Source: Gulosibacter sp. 10 (GTDB lineage: Bacteria > Actinomycetota > Actinomycetes > Actinomycetales > Microbacteriaceae). From it: a stretch of 64,000 nt of DNA. Numbering within the stretch: position 1 is the first letter of the stretch; the number at the start of each line of letters is the position of its first letter. The notes beneath the pieces are model-generated. The model ran no database searches. It was not told the DNA's origin and saw only the letters and a program-made list of their open reading frames with translations. Shown piece by piece: positions 8,385 to 16,944 of the stretch. A program made the translations under genes and the position numbers. The stretch lies in NCBI RefSeq assembly GCF_900163695.1, contig NZ_FUIC01000037.1, forward strand, positions 30,010 through 94,009, written 5' to 3'.

Positions 8385-9104
8385 GTGGATGAGGGCGAGC
8401 CTGCCCCGGACGAGCACGAGCGGGTGCTGCGCCGTCGCGGAGCCCATCGACTGGTCGCGGAGATGCGACAGCGGTCGCGCCGGTTCGCCCGGACCCACGC
8501 CGCCGATCTCGCCGCCGTCGACGAGCAGCACCGCTCGACGCGCATGCGGACGGTGCACCTGCTGGCGGTCCTCGTCTGGACGGGCACCGCGGTCATGATC
8601 GCCTCGGAGCTCGGCCGGTACACGGCCGGAGGGCAGTGGGCCCGAGTCGGAGTCGGAGGGGCGTGCTGGTCGGCGGCCCTCGGCGCGGCCGCCGTCATCG
8701 TGTCGGGAAGGCATCCCGTCTCCCGCATCCGGGGCGCCGCCGTGCTGTGCTCCGCGATCGTGGCGCTCGTGTGCGCGGTCGCGGCCGCGCGCGGCGTCTC
8801 GGCCGGCTGGGCGCCGCTGCTCTACGCGGGGGCGGGCCTGGTGATGCTGCTCTGTTGGGTCGTTCTCGCCGTCGTGCGCTCGCGCGATCGGGAACGGGCC
8901 GCGATCATCGATCGGAACCTGGCGCAGGTCAACAGGAGCCTCCGAGACGAGCTGCGTGCGGAGCTCGAGCAGATGCCCGGACGGACCGACGACGGCGCCG
9001 ACCTGGACCCCGAGGCCGAACGGGCGCGGGCCGCGCTGGCGACGGCCCTGGCCGAGCGGACCGTGCCGGCGGTGCCGGGCGAGGAGTGGCAGGCCGAGTC
9101 CTGA
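8385..9104 (+). CDS. membrane protein with four helices and charged ends
   Basis: A 239-residue protein started at the GTG at 8385, which has an AAGGGAGG ribosome binding site at 8371-8378; no suitable ATG lies nearby upstream. A charged, arginine-rich N-terminal segment of about 50 residues precedes four hydrophobic helices (TVHLLAVLVWTGTAVMIA, GGACWSAALGAAAVIVSG, AAVLCSAIVALVCAVAAA, LLYAGAGLVMLLCWVVLAVV). A charged, probably coiled cytoplasmic tail follows (RDRERAAIIDRNLAQVNRSLRDELRAELEQ). No family is recognised. It starts 32 bp after the TetR stop and could share its transcript. Confidence 0.7.
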   Translation: MDEGEPAPDEHERVLRRRGAHRLVAEMRQRSRRFARTHAADLAAVDEQHRSTRMRTVHLLAVLVWTGTAVMIASELGRYTAGGQWARVGVGGACWSAALGAAAVIVSGRHPVSRIRGAAVLCSAIVALVCAVAAARGVSAGWAPLLYAGAGLVMLLCWVVLAVVRSRDRERAAIIDRNLAQVNRSLRDELRAELEQMPGRTDDGADLDPEAERARAALATALAERTVPAVPGEEWQAES

Positions 9105-9264
9105 TCGGGCGCCGCGGGGCGAGGACGACGCCGGCTCGTCGCGATGGTCCGCGGCCCTCTCCTGTCGGGCGGGCACCGCGGAGGGCAAAACTGTGCATCC
9201 GGTATGGTGTTGAAGCACTGCGCCCACGCCGCGCCCGACAGCCCCGCAGAACGGAGGCCGCACC

Positions 9265-9600
9265 ATGCCCGTCCTGGCGATCGTGCCGCGAACGCACTGG
9301 CTCAACGGCTGGTTCCTCAGGCTCTTCACCCGACCGGTCATCCGCGTCGACGGAGCCGAAGCCTCCGCGGCGTGGGGGCGGCCCACCGAGATCGAGGTCG
9401 AGGCCGGCATCCGAACCGTCGCCGTGGGCGCCCGATACCGGGGCACGAGCGCGGTGCTCGGCGCCCAGGAGACGACGGTCGATGCGGACGACGGCCAACG
9501 CGTTCGACTCGAAGCGCGGAACGGCTTCTTCAATCATCAGCCCTTCACGGTGACCCGCCCTGCGCCGAGCCGCGACGGGAGCACCGACACGCCGAGCTGA
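9265..9600 (+). CDS. hypothetical beta-rich small protein
   Basis: A 111-residue protein with no membrane segment. The hydrophobic and charged alternation (RPVIRVDGAEASAAWGRPTEIEVEAGIRTVAVGARYRG) suggests a beta sandwich, as in small proteins that begin by acting on or binding a membrane partner's polar tail. No family is named with confidence. It stands alone between the membrane protein gene ending at 9104 and a convergent TetR gene, with its own 160-bp upstream region. Function unknown. Confidence 0.55.
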   Translation: MPVLAIVPRTHWLNGWFLRLFTRPVIRVDGAEASAAWGRPTEIEVEAGIRTVAVGARYRGTSAVLGAQETTVDADDGQRVRLEARNGFFNHQPFTVTRPAPSRDGSTDTPS

Positions 9601-9724
9601 GCATCCGGGCCCGCCGTGGCGGTCATGCGGTCGAGGCGACGGACCGGTGCCGTGCAACCGCTGCCGCACCGAACGGTGCGGGCGCCGCGGGGCGCCGATC
9701 ATGCCGGCGCCGGCGCCCGACGCC

Positions 9725-10330
9725 TCACCCCGGCACCCCGGCCGTCGCGGCGAGGAGCGCCCCGGCCGCCCCGGCGATATGCGCGAGGTCCTCGTAGTCG
9801 GCGCCGTCGTGCGCCTGCACGGACATGCCCTGGATGAGCGCGCCGAGGGCTCGGGCGAGCCCCTCGGCATCGACGCCCGCCGGGAGCTCGCCCCGCTCGA
9901 CGGCATCCGCGATCCGGCCGCGCAGCCCCGCCAGCGCGTGCTCGCGCTCGGCCCGGACCACCGCTGCCGCCGCCTCGCCGTCGCGACCGGTGACGAGCAG
10001 GCCCGTCGAGACGAGGCAGCCCCGCCCCGGCTCGGCGCTGAACTCCCTCGCGGCGCGGTCGAAGTACTCGTCGACGGCCTCGGCGAGCGGGAGATCCGAG
10101 CGGATGGCGAAGCCGTACTCGTTCTGATAGAGCCGCACCGCGCGCTCGAACAGTCGCTCCTTGGACTCGAACGCGCGGTAGAGCTGCGGGGCCGTGAGCC
10201 CGGTGGCCTCCTGCAGTCGCGCCATGCTCGCGCCTTCATAGCCGTGCTCCCAGAAGACCAGGAGCGCGCTGTGCAGCGCCGCGTCCGGATCGAAGGAGCG
10301 GGGTCGTCCCGCCCTGCGCAACTTTTCCAT
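9725..10330 (-). CDS. TetR family regulator, divergent from an SDR gene
   Basis: A 201-residue TetR protein. The opening KLRRAGRPRSFDPDAALHSALLVFWEHGYEGASMARLQEATGLTAPQLYRAFESKERLFERAV is a textbook DNA-binding domain (residues 3-65), with the recognition helix TAPQLYRAF. The inner region EPGRGCLVSTGLL matches a subfamily that often regulates a divergent oxidoreductase and MFS pair. Its start codon lies inside the left arm of an inverted repeat shared with the promoter of the SDR gene at 10387, so it probably represses both directions. Confidence 0.88.
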   Translation of the reverse strand: MEKLRRAGRPRSFDPDAALHSALLVFWEHGYEGASMARLQEATGLTAPQLYRAFESKERLFERAVRLYQNEYGFAIRSDLPLAEAVDEYFDRAAREFSAEPGRGCLVSTGLLVTGRDGEAAAAVVRAEREHALAGLRGRIADAVERGELPAGVDAEGLARALGALIQGMSVQAHDGADYEDLAHIAGAAGALLAATAGVPG

Positions 10331-10378
10331 AGTGACTGCTACGGTATCTCACGAACCTATTTCGTAACGATCACTACG
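10328..10378. promoter_or_regulatory. divergent promoter with paired inverted operator
   Basis: The sequence CATAGTGACTGCTACGGTAT at 10328-10347 recurs as an imperfect inverted copy at 10359-10378 (TAGTGA versus TCACTA at the outer ends, and CTACG/GTAACG inside). It spans the gap between the divergent TetR and SDR genes and overlaps the TetR start codon, as an autorepressor site would. Confidence 0.55.
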
Positions 10379-10386
10379 GAGAAATC

Positions 10387-11145
10387 ATGCCCCGTTCCAC
10401 CGCCCTCATCACCGGAGCCTCCCGAGGCATCGGCGCCGCCGTCGCCTCCGCGCTCGCCCGCGACGGCGTCTCGCTCATCGGCATCCACTACGGCCGCGAC
10501 CGCGCAGCCGCAGAGCGGACCGCCGAGCGGGTGCGCTCGCTCGGCGCCACTCCGCGGCTGATCCGGGCGGACCTGTCGACGGGAGAGGCCGCCGCCTCCG
10601 CGATCGCGCGGGAATGGCGGCGGGCCCTGGCCGAGGAGGGCTTCGAGGGCACCGACGTGCTCGTGAGCAACGCCGGCATCAACGGCGCGCAGACGCTCGG
10701 CGAGCTCGATGCCGAGACGTACGCCCGCGTGCAGGCGGTGAACCTCACCGCGCCGCTGTTCCTCCTCCACCACCTCGCGGACTCGCTCAACGACGACGGC
10801 CGCGTCGTCGCGGTCTCGACCGGGTACACCACCGTCGCCGCGCCGACCCACCTCGCCTACACGGCCTCGAAGGCCGGGCTCGAAGGCGTGCTGCACGCCG
10901 TCTCGCCCGAGCTCGCGAAGCGCGGCATCACGGTGAACGCGGTCGCGCCAGGCATCATCGACACCGATCTCAACGCCGACTGGATCGACGAGCCCGGAGC
11001 CCGCGACGGCGCCGCGCAGGTCTCCGCATTCGGCAGGATCGGCCGGCCCGAGGACGTCGCCGACGTCATCGCCTTCCTCGCGAGCGACCGCGGCCGCTGG
11101 GTCACCGGCCAGACCATCGACGCGACCGGCGGATCGAGCCTCTGA
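10387..11145 (+). CDS. SDR family oxidoreductase (FabG-like)
   Basis: A 252-residue classical SDR. TGASRGIGAAVASAL at about residues 9-23 binds the cofactor, SNAGING is the NAG motif, and the catalytic set is S (VSTGYTT), YTASK near residue 158 and the YxxxK lysine. The C-terminal segment VTGQTIDATGGSSL is the usual SDR ending that closes the active site. It is the first gene of a plus-strand pair with the MFS gene at 11178, 32 bp downstream, and is divergent from its probable TetR repressor. Likely reduces a reactive carbonyl or ketone; substrate unknown. Confidence 0.9.
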   Translation: MPRSTALITGASRGIGAAVASALARDGVSLIGIHYGRDRAAAERTAERVRSLGATPRLIRADLSTGEAAASAIAREWRRALAEEGFEGTDVLVSNAGINGAQTLGELDAETYARVQAVNLTAPLFLLHHLADSLNDDGRVVAVSTGYTTVAAPTHLAYTASKAGLEGVLHAVSPELAKRGITVNAVAPGIIDTDLNADWIDEPGARDGAAQVSAFGRIGRPEDVADVIAFLASDRGRWVTGQTIDATGGSSL

Positions 11146-11177
11146 TCCCCCGGCCGACCGAATCCGAACGCGCGCGC

Positions 11178-12365
11178 ATGTCCCCGACCCCGCCATCCGC
11201 TCCCGCCCGCCCGGCCGTCGTCCTGGGCGGCTTCGTCCTCCTCGTGTTCGCGACCGCGAGCGCCGAGTACCTCGTCGCGGGAGTCCTCCCGCAGCTCGCC
11301 GCCGATATCGGCGTCTCCGTCGCCGCGGCGGGCCAGACCGTCACCGCCTACGCGCTCGGCGTGGCCGTGGGCGGGCCCGTCGTGACCGTCCTGACCGCGC
11401 GGCTCCCCCGCAAGGGCCTCGCGCTCGGGCTCGGCGCCCTCTTCGTCGTCGGCACCGCGGTCACCGTGGCCGCGCCCTCCTTCGGGTGGATCATCGTCGG
11501 CCGGGTGCTGTCCGCCTGCAGCCAGGCGACGCTCTTCGCGATCAGCCTCGCCACCGCGACCACGGCGATGGGGCCGCAGCGGCAGGGCCGCGCGGTCGCG
11601 ATCGTCACCTCGGGGCTCACGGTCGCCACCGTGCTCGGCGTGCCCCTCGGCGCGCTCCTGGGCGGCGGCACGAACTGGCGGCTGCCGTTCGCGATCATCG
11701 CGGCGGCCGCGATCGTCGGCACGAGCCTGCTGGCGTGGGCGATGCCGCGCACCCCCGCGCCGAGCACCGGCATGCGCGACGAGATCCGGGCCCTGCTGCG
11801 CGGGCCGGTGCTCCTCGCGGTCGCGACCACGGTGATCGGCTTCGCCGGCGTCGGCATCGTCTTCACCTACCTCGTGCCCCTGCTCACGGGCGTGACCGGC
11901 ATCCCCGCCCCGGTCGTCCCCGCGCTGCTGCTCGCCTACGGCATCGGCGGGTTCGCCGGGAACCTCATCGCCGGGCGCCTGACCGACCTCTCCCTCGGCA
12001 GGACCCTGGTCGGCATCTTCGCGGCGCTCATCGCGGTACTGGCCGCCTTCCCGCTCCTCGCCGGATACCGGGTGCCGATGATCGGGCTCGTGGTCGTCCT
12101 GGGCCTGCTCTCCACCGCGACGATCGCGCCGCTGCAATCGCTCGTGCTGCGCCATGCCGGCGCCGCGCCGACGCTGTCGCTGGCGGTGAACGTGGGGGCG
12201 TTCAACCTGGCCAACGCGATCGGCTCCGCCATCGGCGGCCTCGGCGTCGCGGCGGGGCTGCTGCGCTGGGGCGGCTTCGGCGGGGCGGCCTTCGCGGTAC
12301 TCGGCCTCGCCCTCGCCGCGCTTGCGCTCCGCGCCGGCGCATCGCGGACGCGGGGAGCGGGATGA
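11178..12365 (+). CDS. MFS transporter, AraJ/DHA1-like
   Basis: A 395-residue 12-helix inner-membrane transporter. Helix 1 contains ATASAEYLVAGVLPQLAADIGVS, the signature of DHA1 proteins of the AraJ/PbuE/YdhP type that export sugars, nucleosides or drugs. A motif A-like loop (TVLTARLPRKGLALG) and motif C (TSGLTVATVLGVPLGALLGGGTNWR) follow. The C-terminal half keeps the SLAVNVGAFNLANAIGSAIGG helix typical of the group. It lies 32 bp after the SDR gene and is likely controlled by the same TetR protein. A GC-rich hairpin right after the stop may end the transcript. Confidence 0.88.
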   Translation: MSPTPPSAPARPAVVLGGFVLLVFATASAEYLVAGVLPQLAADIGVSVAAAGQTVTAYALGVAVGGPVVTVLTARLPRKGLALGLGALFVVGTAVTVAAPSFGWIIVGRVLSACSQATLFAISLATATTAMGPQRQGRAVAIVTSGLTVATVLGVPLGALLGGGTNWRLPFAIIAAAAIVGTSLLAWAMPRTPAPSTGMRDEIRALLRGPVLLAVATTVIGFAGVGIVFTYLVPLLTGVTGIPAPVVPALLLAYGIGGFAGNLIAGRLTDLSLGRTLVGIFAALIAVLAAFPLLAGYRVPMIGLVVVLGLLSTATIAPLQSLVLRHAGAAPTLSLAVNVGAFNLANAIGSAIGGLGVAAGLLRWGGFGGAAFAVLGLALAALALRAGASRTRGAG

Positions 12366-12370
12366 CCCGA

Positions 12371-12409
12371 CCCGGGCGGGCGGCTCGCACCGGATGCCGG
12401 CCGCCCGGG
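12371..12409 (+). terminator. GC-rich hairpin after the MFS gene
   Basis: CCCGGGCGG at 12371-12379 pairs perfectly with CCGCCCGGG at 12401-12409, with a further CGGC/GCCG inner pairing. It starts six bases after the MFS stop. No T run follows, as is common in high-GC actinobacterial terminators. Confidence 0.55.
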
Positions 12410-12476
12410 TATCCCTCCGAGTGCTAGGCAGCCGGGGGTTCTGGTTGGCCGCCCGAGGCCCGAGCAGGGTGGATGC

Positions 12477-13775
12477 ATGACCGTGAAACCCGTGCATCCC
12501 GACCGAGCAGGTTCTTCGAAGCGCCCCAGCCCGGCCCCGACCGCGCCGCAGTCCGATCCGGTCGGCGGGCGCCCGCCCGCCGTGCCGGGGAGGAGGGCCG
12601 CGTTCGCGCTCTTCGCGCTGAGCGTCGGCGGCTTCGGGATCGGGTTGACCGAGTTCGTCATCGCCGGCCTGCTCACCGAGGTGGCCGCCGACCTCGGCGT
12701 GACCATCAGCCAGACCGGGCACCTCGTCGGCGCGTACGCGCTGGCGGTCGTGCCCGGCGCGCTCGTCATCACCCCGTTCCTCATGCGACGGCCCCCGAAG
12801 TACGCACTTGTGTTGCTGCTGGGCTTCTTCATCGCCGGCAACCTGCTCTCCGCGTGGGCGCCGAACTACGAGGTCATGTTCGCCGGGCGGATCGTCGCCG
12901 CCCTCGCGCACGGCGGCTACTTCGGCATCGGCGCCGTGCTCGCCGGGTCGCTGGTGCCGAAGGACAAGCAGGCCAGCGCCGTCGCCGCGCTGTTCGCCGG
13001 GCTGACGATCGCGAACGTGCTCGGCGTGCCCGCCGGCGCGCTGGTGGGCCAGCAGTTCGGGTGGCGGATGGTGTTCTGGATCATCAGCGCCCTCGGCGCG
13101 CTCGCCCTCGCAGGGCTCATCGCCCTGGTGCCGCGGACGCAGCCGGAGCAGGATCAGCTCCCCGTCGCGCAGCAGTTCCGGGCGCTCGCCCGCCCGCAGG
13201 TGCTCGCCTCGCTGCTGACGACAGCTTTGGTGTTCGGCGGCATGTTCGGCGTCTTCACCTACATCGAGCCGCTGCTGCGCGAAGTGACCGGCTACTCCGC
13301 ATCGGCGATCCCGTGGCTGCTGGTGATCTTCGGAGCCGGGCTGTTCGCGGGCAACATCCTCGGCGGCAGAGCCGCCGACCGGAACGCCGACAACGCCGTG
13401 CTGATCCTCTCGATCCTGCTCCCGGTCGTGATCCTCACCCTGGGGGCGGTCGCCGGGATGCCGGTTCCCGTTGCGATCCTGCTGTTCCTCCTCGGGCTGG
13501 TGGGCTTCGCCACGGTGCCCGGCTTGCAGGCGCGAGTGATGCGGCACGCGCAGGGCGCAGCGACCCTCGCGTCGGCGACGAACATCGCCGCGTTCAACCT
13601 CGGCAACACCATCGGCGTCGGCCTCGCCGGAGCGGCCATCGCCGCGGGCTACGGGCTCGTCAGCCCCGCCTTCGTCGGCGCCGCACTCACCGTGATCGGC
13701 CTGGCGCTCATCGTCGCCGCGCGCATCGCCGCACGGCGCAAGACCGCCCACGCTCACTCCGCTTCGGCTCTCTGA
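12477..13775 (+). CDS. MFS transporter, AraJ/DHA1-like (second copy of type)
   Basis: A 432-residue transporter of the same group as the one at 11178. After a proline-rich hydrophilic N-terminus of about 42 residues, helix 1 reads SVGGFGIGLTEFVIAGLLTEVAADLGV. The motif C region is FAGLTIANVLGVPAGALVGQQFGWR, and the late helix contains SATNIAAFNLGNTIGVGLAG. The long N-terminus may mean that translation really begins downstream, but no better ATG was found before the first helix. It begins a plus-strand run with an SDR, a hydrolase, a 174-residue protein and an LLM enzyme, so it may export a compound processed by them. Confidence 0.87.
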   Translation: MTVKPVHPDRAGSSKRPSPAPTAPQSDPVGGRPPAVPGRRAAFALFALSVGGFGIGLTEFVIAGLLTEVAADLGVTISQTGHLVGAYALAVVPGALVITPFLMRRPPKYALVLLLGFFIAGNLLSAWAPNYEVMFAGRIVAALAHGGYFGIGAVLAGSLVPKDKQASAVAALFAGLTIANVLGVPAGALVGQQFGWRMVFWIISALGALALAGLIALVPRTQPEQDQLPVAQQFRALARPQVLASLLTTALVFGGMFGVFTYIEPLLREVTGYSASAIPWLLVIFGAGLFAGNILGGRAADRNADNAVLILSILLPVVILTLGAVAGMPVPVAILLFLLGLVGFATVPGLQARVMRHAQGAATLASATNIAAFNLGNTIGVGLAGAAIAAGYGLVSPAFVGAALTVIGLALIVAARIAARRKTAHAHSASAL

Positions 13776-13789
13776 AGGAAGGCTCTCTC

Positions 13790-14572
13790 ATGCAACTCCA
13801 CCTCGACGGCAACGTCATCATCGTCACCGGCGGCACCAGCGGCATCGGCCTCGCCACCGTCCACGAACTCACCCGCGAAGGCGCGCAGGTCGTCGCCGTC
13901 GCCCGCAACGCTCCCGTTGCCGGGGTGCTGCCGGAGGCGGCCGGCTTCATCGCCGCCGACCTCGCCGACCCCGACGCGGCAGAGCGACTGATCATCGACG
14001 TACTGGAACGCTGCGGCCGCATCGACGGCCTGGTGAACAACGCGGCCCTGTTCGACACCCGCGACTCGTTCGTCGAATTCGACGACGACCTGTGGCGGAC
14101 GACGTTCGAGGTGAACCTGTTCGCACCCGCTCGGCTCGTCCGCGCCGTGATCCCCGCCATGTCCGAAAGGGGCGGGAGCATCGTGCATCTGGGCAGCGAA
14201 GCAGCGCGGATGCCTGATCCGACGATGGCCCCGTATGCGGCGTCGAAGGCGGCGATCCTGTCGCTGTCGAAGTCGCTCGCGGCGGAGTTCGGCCCGATCG
14301 GTATCCGCTCGAACGTCGTCTCGCCCGGCCCCACCAGAACCGCGCTGTTCGATGCGCCGGGCGGGTTCGCCGAGCAACTGGCCGCGCGGTTCGGCACCGA
14401 CCCCGATACGGCGGTCGACCGCTTCATCCGTGACGAGCGCCACCTGCCCACTGGCAGGATCGGCCGGCCCGAGGACGTGGCCGGGGTGATCACGTATCTG
14501 CTCTCGCCCAGGGCGGCGCAGGTGACCGGGGCGGAGTGGCCGGTCGACGGCGGCGCGCTGCGTCGACTGTGA
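13790..14572 (+). CDS. SDR family oxidoreductase
   Basis: A 260-residue classical SDR. The cofactor motif is TGGTSGIGLATVHEL at about residues 13-27, NNAALFD replaces the usual NNAG, SEAARMP supplies the catalytic serine region, and YAASKAAIL gives YxxxK near residue 148. The ending TGAEWPVDGGALRRL is the standard SDR tail. The start at 13790 follows a GAAGGAAGG ribosome binding site at 13774-13782. It lies 14 bp after the MFS gene, as part of an apparent operon to 16935. Substrate unknown. Confidence 0.9.
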   Translation: MQLHLDGNVIIVTGGTSGIGLATVHELTREGAQVVAVARNAPVAGVLPEAAGFIAADLADPDAAERLIIDVLERCGRIDGLVNNAALFDTRDSFVEFDDDLWRTTFEVNLFAPARLVRAVIPAMSERGGSIVHLGSEAARMPDPTMAPYAASKAAILSLSKSLAAEFGPIGIRSNVVSPGPTRTALFDAPGGFAEQLAARFGTDPDTAVDRFIRDERHLPTGRIGRPEDVAGVITYLLSPRAAQVTGAEWPVDGGALRRL

Positions 14573-14599
14573 GCAGGGCCAACGCTGAACGAGGCACGC

Positions 14600-15436
14600 A
14601 TGACCATGATCACCACTCCGGCAACGACCCCCGCTGAAACGATCGCGAGCGATGGCTCGCGGGTGCCGCTCCTCGTGCACCGGCCCCGGGAGCCGCGAGG
14701 CTGGCTCGTCTGGGCGCACGGCGGCTCCTGGCAGTTCGGCTCCGCCGCGCAGTGGGCGCCGATCACGGCCGCGCTCGCGGCCCGAAGCGGGTGGGCGGTC
14801 GCATCGGTCGAGTATCGGCTCGCGCCGACGCACCGATTCCCAGCGGCAGTGCTCGACGTACTCGCCGCGCTGGAGTGGGCCGATGCCCGGGCGAACAGCT
14901 TGCCCGTCGTCGGCGGCGACAGCGCGGGCGGCACCATCGCGAGCCTGGCCGCGCTCACCCGACGCGACGCCGGCCAGCCGGTGCCGCCGCAGGTGCTGGC
15001 GTATCCGCCATTCGATCCCGACTGCGCGAGCCCGTCGTATTCGGCGATACCGGGTGCGTTCCCGAGTGCTGCGGATCTGCGGGCGGCGTGGCGGCAGTGG
15101 CTCGGCCGCGATCCCGATGCCGGCCTGGGCCTGCCGGCGACTCCGCTGCGAGCGGCGACGCTGGCCGGGCTCACTCCCGTCACGCTCGTGGTCGGCGAGC
15201 ACGACCCGGTGCGCGATGACGTGAGGGCCTATGCCTGTCGGCTCCGCTCCGACCGCGTGCGCACGAGCATCGCGACCGTCGCCGACGCCGGCCACGCCGA
15301 TCTGCTGCGCCCCGGCAGCCCGGTCCTGACCGCCGTCATGGCGGCGTTGGCCGAACCCGCGCTCGCGGCACCCACCGGCGCCGGCCCGACTCCGCCGCCC
15401 AAGCCGCCACCCGGCCCCGCCGCCCGACCCACGTAG
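14600..15436 (+). CDS. alpha/beta hydrolase, hormone-sensitive-lipase-like esterase
   Basis: A 278-residue esterase-like protein. The oxyanion-hole motif HGGSW is at about residues 40-44, GDSAGG at about 110-115 carries the nucleophilic serine, EHDPVRDD gives the acidic residue and GHAD the histidine, completing the HSL-family triad. A short proline-rich tail (TPPPKPPPGPAARPT) ends the protein. No signal peptide is seen, so it is cytoplasmic. It follows the SDR gene by 27 bp in the same run of genes and could hydrolyse an ester or lactone produced by the oxidoreductases. Substrate unknown. Confidence 0.88.
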   Translation: MTMITTPATTPAETIASDGSRVPLLVHRPREPRGWLVWAHGGSWQFGSAAQWAPITAALAARSGWAVASVEYRLAPTHRFPAAVLDVLAALEWADARANSLPVVGGDSAGGTIASLAALTRRDAGQPVPPQVLAYPPFDPDCASPSYSAIPGAFPSAADLRAAWRQWLGRDPDAGLGLPATPLRAATLAGLTPVTLVVGEHDPVRDDVRAYACRLRSDRVRTSIATVADAGHADLLRPGSPVLTAVMAALAEPALAAPTGAGPTPPPKPPPGPAARPT

Positions 15437-15478
15437 ACCATCCGATCAGTACCCGCATCCACCAGGAAGGACACCATC

Positions 15479-16003
15479 ATGACCACCACCACGATCCCGG
15501 CTCCCCTCGAGGCGCTGACCCGGCACTTCATCGACCTGCGCGACGGCAACCACTTCGGCCACGTCACCCGCTCCGGCAAGGAGTCCGCGTTCGCCGAAGC
15601 CGTGCACCTGCTCGACGCCCCTGCCCGAAGAGTGCTGGCGGAGTTCGACGACCATCTGCTCGTCGGCATCGGGAAGATCGACGCGACCGGCCTGCATCGC
15701 GACGCGACCGGCGGGCTCCTCGCGTCCTGGCTGCTCACCTGGCCGGAGCAGCGGGCCGCGAAGCTCGCCCCGATCAGCATCATCGCCACCTACGGCGCCG
15801 GGTTCCACCACCCGCACCTGCGCGGCGCGACCATCCGCGAGTGGCCGCTCAACGTCGCCACCGCCGAGCAGGCCGAAGAGCTGGTGCCGGTGCTCCGCAC
15901 GATCGCCGGAGCCGACATCCACAACCTCGTGTTCCAGGTCGGCGGCGACTGGCGCATCATCCCCGCACTCCACCCGGCCGTCGCCGAAAGGCGGCCGGCG
16001 TGA
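15479..16003 (+). CDS. unrecognised protein co-transcribed with an LLM flavin enzyme
   Basis: A 174-residue soluble protein I do not recognise. It begins with a helical segment (PLEALTRHFIDLRDGNHFGHVTRSGKESAF). It has a His-rich stretch (YGAGFHHPHLRGATIREWPLN) in the middle and a beta strand near the end (HNLVFQVGGDWRIIPALH). The HHPHLRG stretch might bind a metal or cofactor. Its stop overlaps the GTG start of the LLM oxidoreductase by four bases, so the two are translationally coupled and their products may act together. An AGGAAGGACACC ribosome binding site precedes the ATG. Confidence 0.65.
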   Translation: MTTTTIPAPLEALTRHFIDLRDGNHFGHVTRSGKESAFAEAVHLLDAPARRVLAEFDDHLLVGIGKIDATGLHRDATGGLLASWLLTWPEQRAAKLAPISIIATYGAGFHHPHLRGATIREWPLNVATAEQAEELVPVLRTIAGADIHNLVFQVGGDWRIIPALHPAVAERRPA

Positions 16004-16935
16004 GGCTGTCGATCCTCGACCAGGTGCCGCTCACGGAGCACGCCCCCACTCCGGCGGAGGCCGTCGCCGACGGCCTCCGCCTGGCCCAGGACGCCGAGGC
16101 GCTCGGCTTCCACCGGATCTGGTACGCCGAGCACCACCGCTCCCGGTCCTTCGCCAGCGCCGCACCGGAGATGATGGCCGCGCTCGCGTTGGAGCGCACC
16201 AGCCGTATCCGCGTGGGCACCGGGGGCATCCTGCTCCCGCTCTACCCGGCGAGCAAGGTCGTCGAGGTCATGGGCCTGCTCGGGCAGGTGCACGGCGATC
16301 GCGTCGATACCGGGGTGGGGCGCGCCGCGCTGGACGATCCCGTCTACGGGGAGAAGATCGCCGCTCTCGTGCGCGAACTCGGCGGCCTGCATGCACCCGT
16401 CGAGGGCGAGCCGCCGGGCCGGGTGTGGGTGCTCGGCGCAGGGGGTTCGACCGCGCCGCTCGCCGGCGGCCTGGGGAGCGGATACGTGCACGGGCACTTC
16501 TTCGCGCCCCGAGGCGGGGAGGCCGCCACCGCCGCCTACCGGTCCGCTTCGGCGGAGCACGGGCACGGTGCGCGCACGATGCTGGCGGTGCGCGCGGTCG
16601 CCGCCGAGGACCCGGAGCGGGCGCGGGCGCTGGCGGAGGCGATGCTGCTGTGGCGGGCGCGCAAGGACCTTGGCCACGACGGGCCGATCCCCTCCGCCGA
16701 GACCGCCGCCCGATGGGAGTGGAGCGAGCAGGAGCGCACGCGCGCGAACGCCCGCGCCAAGACGATCATCGCGGGCACCCCCGACCGGGTCGCGGGCGAA
16801 CTGACGGCCCTGGCCGAGGCGCACGGCGCCGATGAGGTCATGGTGAACACGCTCGCCGGCGACCCCGGGGACAGGCTGGCCTCCTACCAGCTCCTGGCCG
16901 ACAGATTCTCCGCCGATGTCGCTTGCTCGTCGTAG
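16000..16935 (+). CDS. LLM class flavin-dependent oxidoreductase
   Basis: A 311-residue enzyme of the bacterial-luciferase-like superfamily (F420- or FMN-dependent TIM barrel). It opens with LSILDQVPLTEHAPTPAEAV, the start typical of MsnO8-type LLM oxidoreductases, followed by LGFHRIWYAEHH near residue 38, RIRVGTGGILLPLYP near 69 and LAGGLGSGYVHGHFF. The GTG start at 16000 overlaps the previous stop (GTGA), and no ATG lies nearby. The family length is about 330-340, so it is slightly short between the RVDTGVGRAALDDPV region and the next strand. It probably oxidises or reduces the same compound handled by the upstream SDR and hydrolase. Confidence 0.87.
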   Translation: MRLSILDQVPLTEHAPTPAEAVADGLRLAQDAEALGFHRIWYAEHHRSRSFASAAPEMMAALALERTSRIRVGTGGILLPLYPASKVVEVMGLLGQVHGDRVDTGVGRAALDDPVYGEKIAALVRELGGLHAPVEGEPPGRVWVLGAGGSTAPLAGGLGSGYVHGHFFAPRGGEAATAAYRSASAEHGHGARTMLAVRAVAAEDPERARALAEAMLLWRARKDLGHDGPIPSAETAARWEWSEQERTRANARAKTIIAGTPDRVAGELTALAEAHGADEVMVNTLAGDPGDRLASYQLLADRFSADVACSS

Positions 16936-16944
16936 AATGACCCC

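Noticed and set aside
9616..9797. Small arginine-rich frames in the gap after the 111-residue gene
   Set aside because: They lack family similarity and overlap the end of the TetR gene on the other strand.
10857..13757. A 966-residue frame on the minus strand opposite SDR and two MFS genes
   Set aside because: Extremely rich in Gly, Glu, Asp and Arg with no hydrophobic core; it is the complement of real transporter genes.
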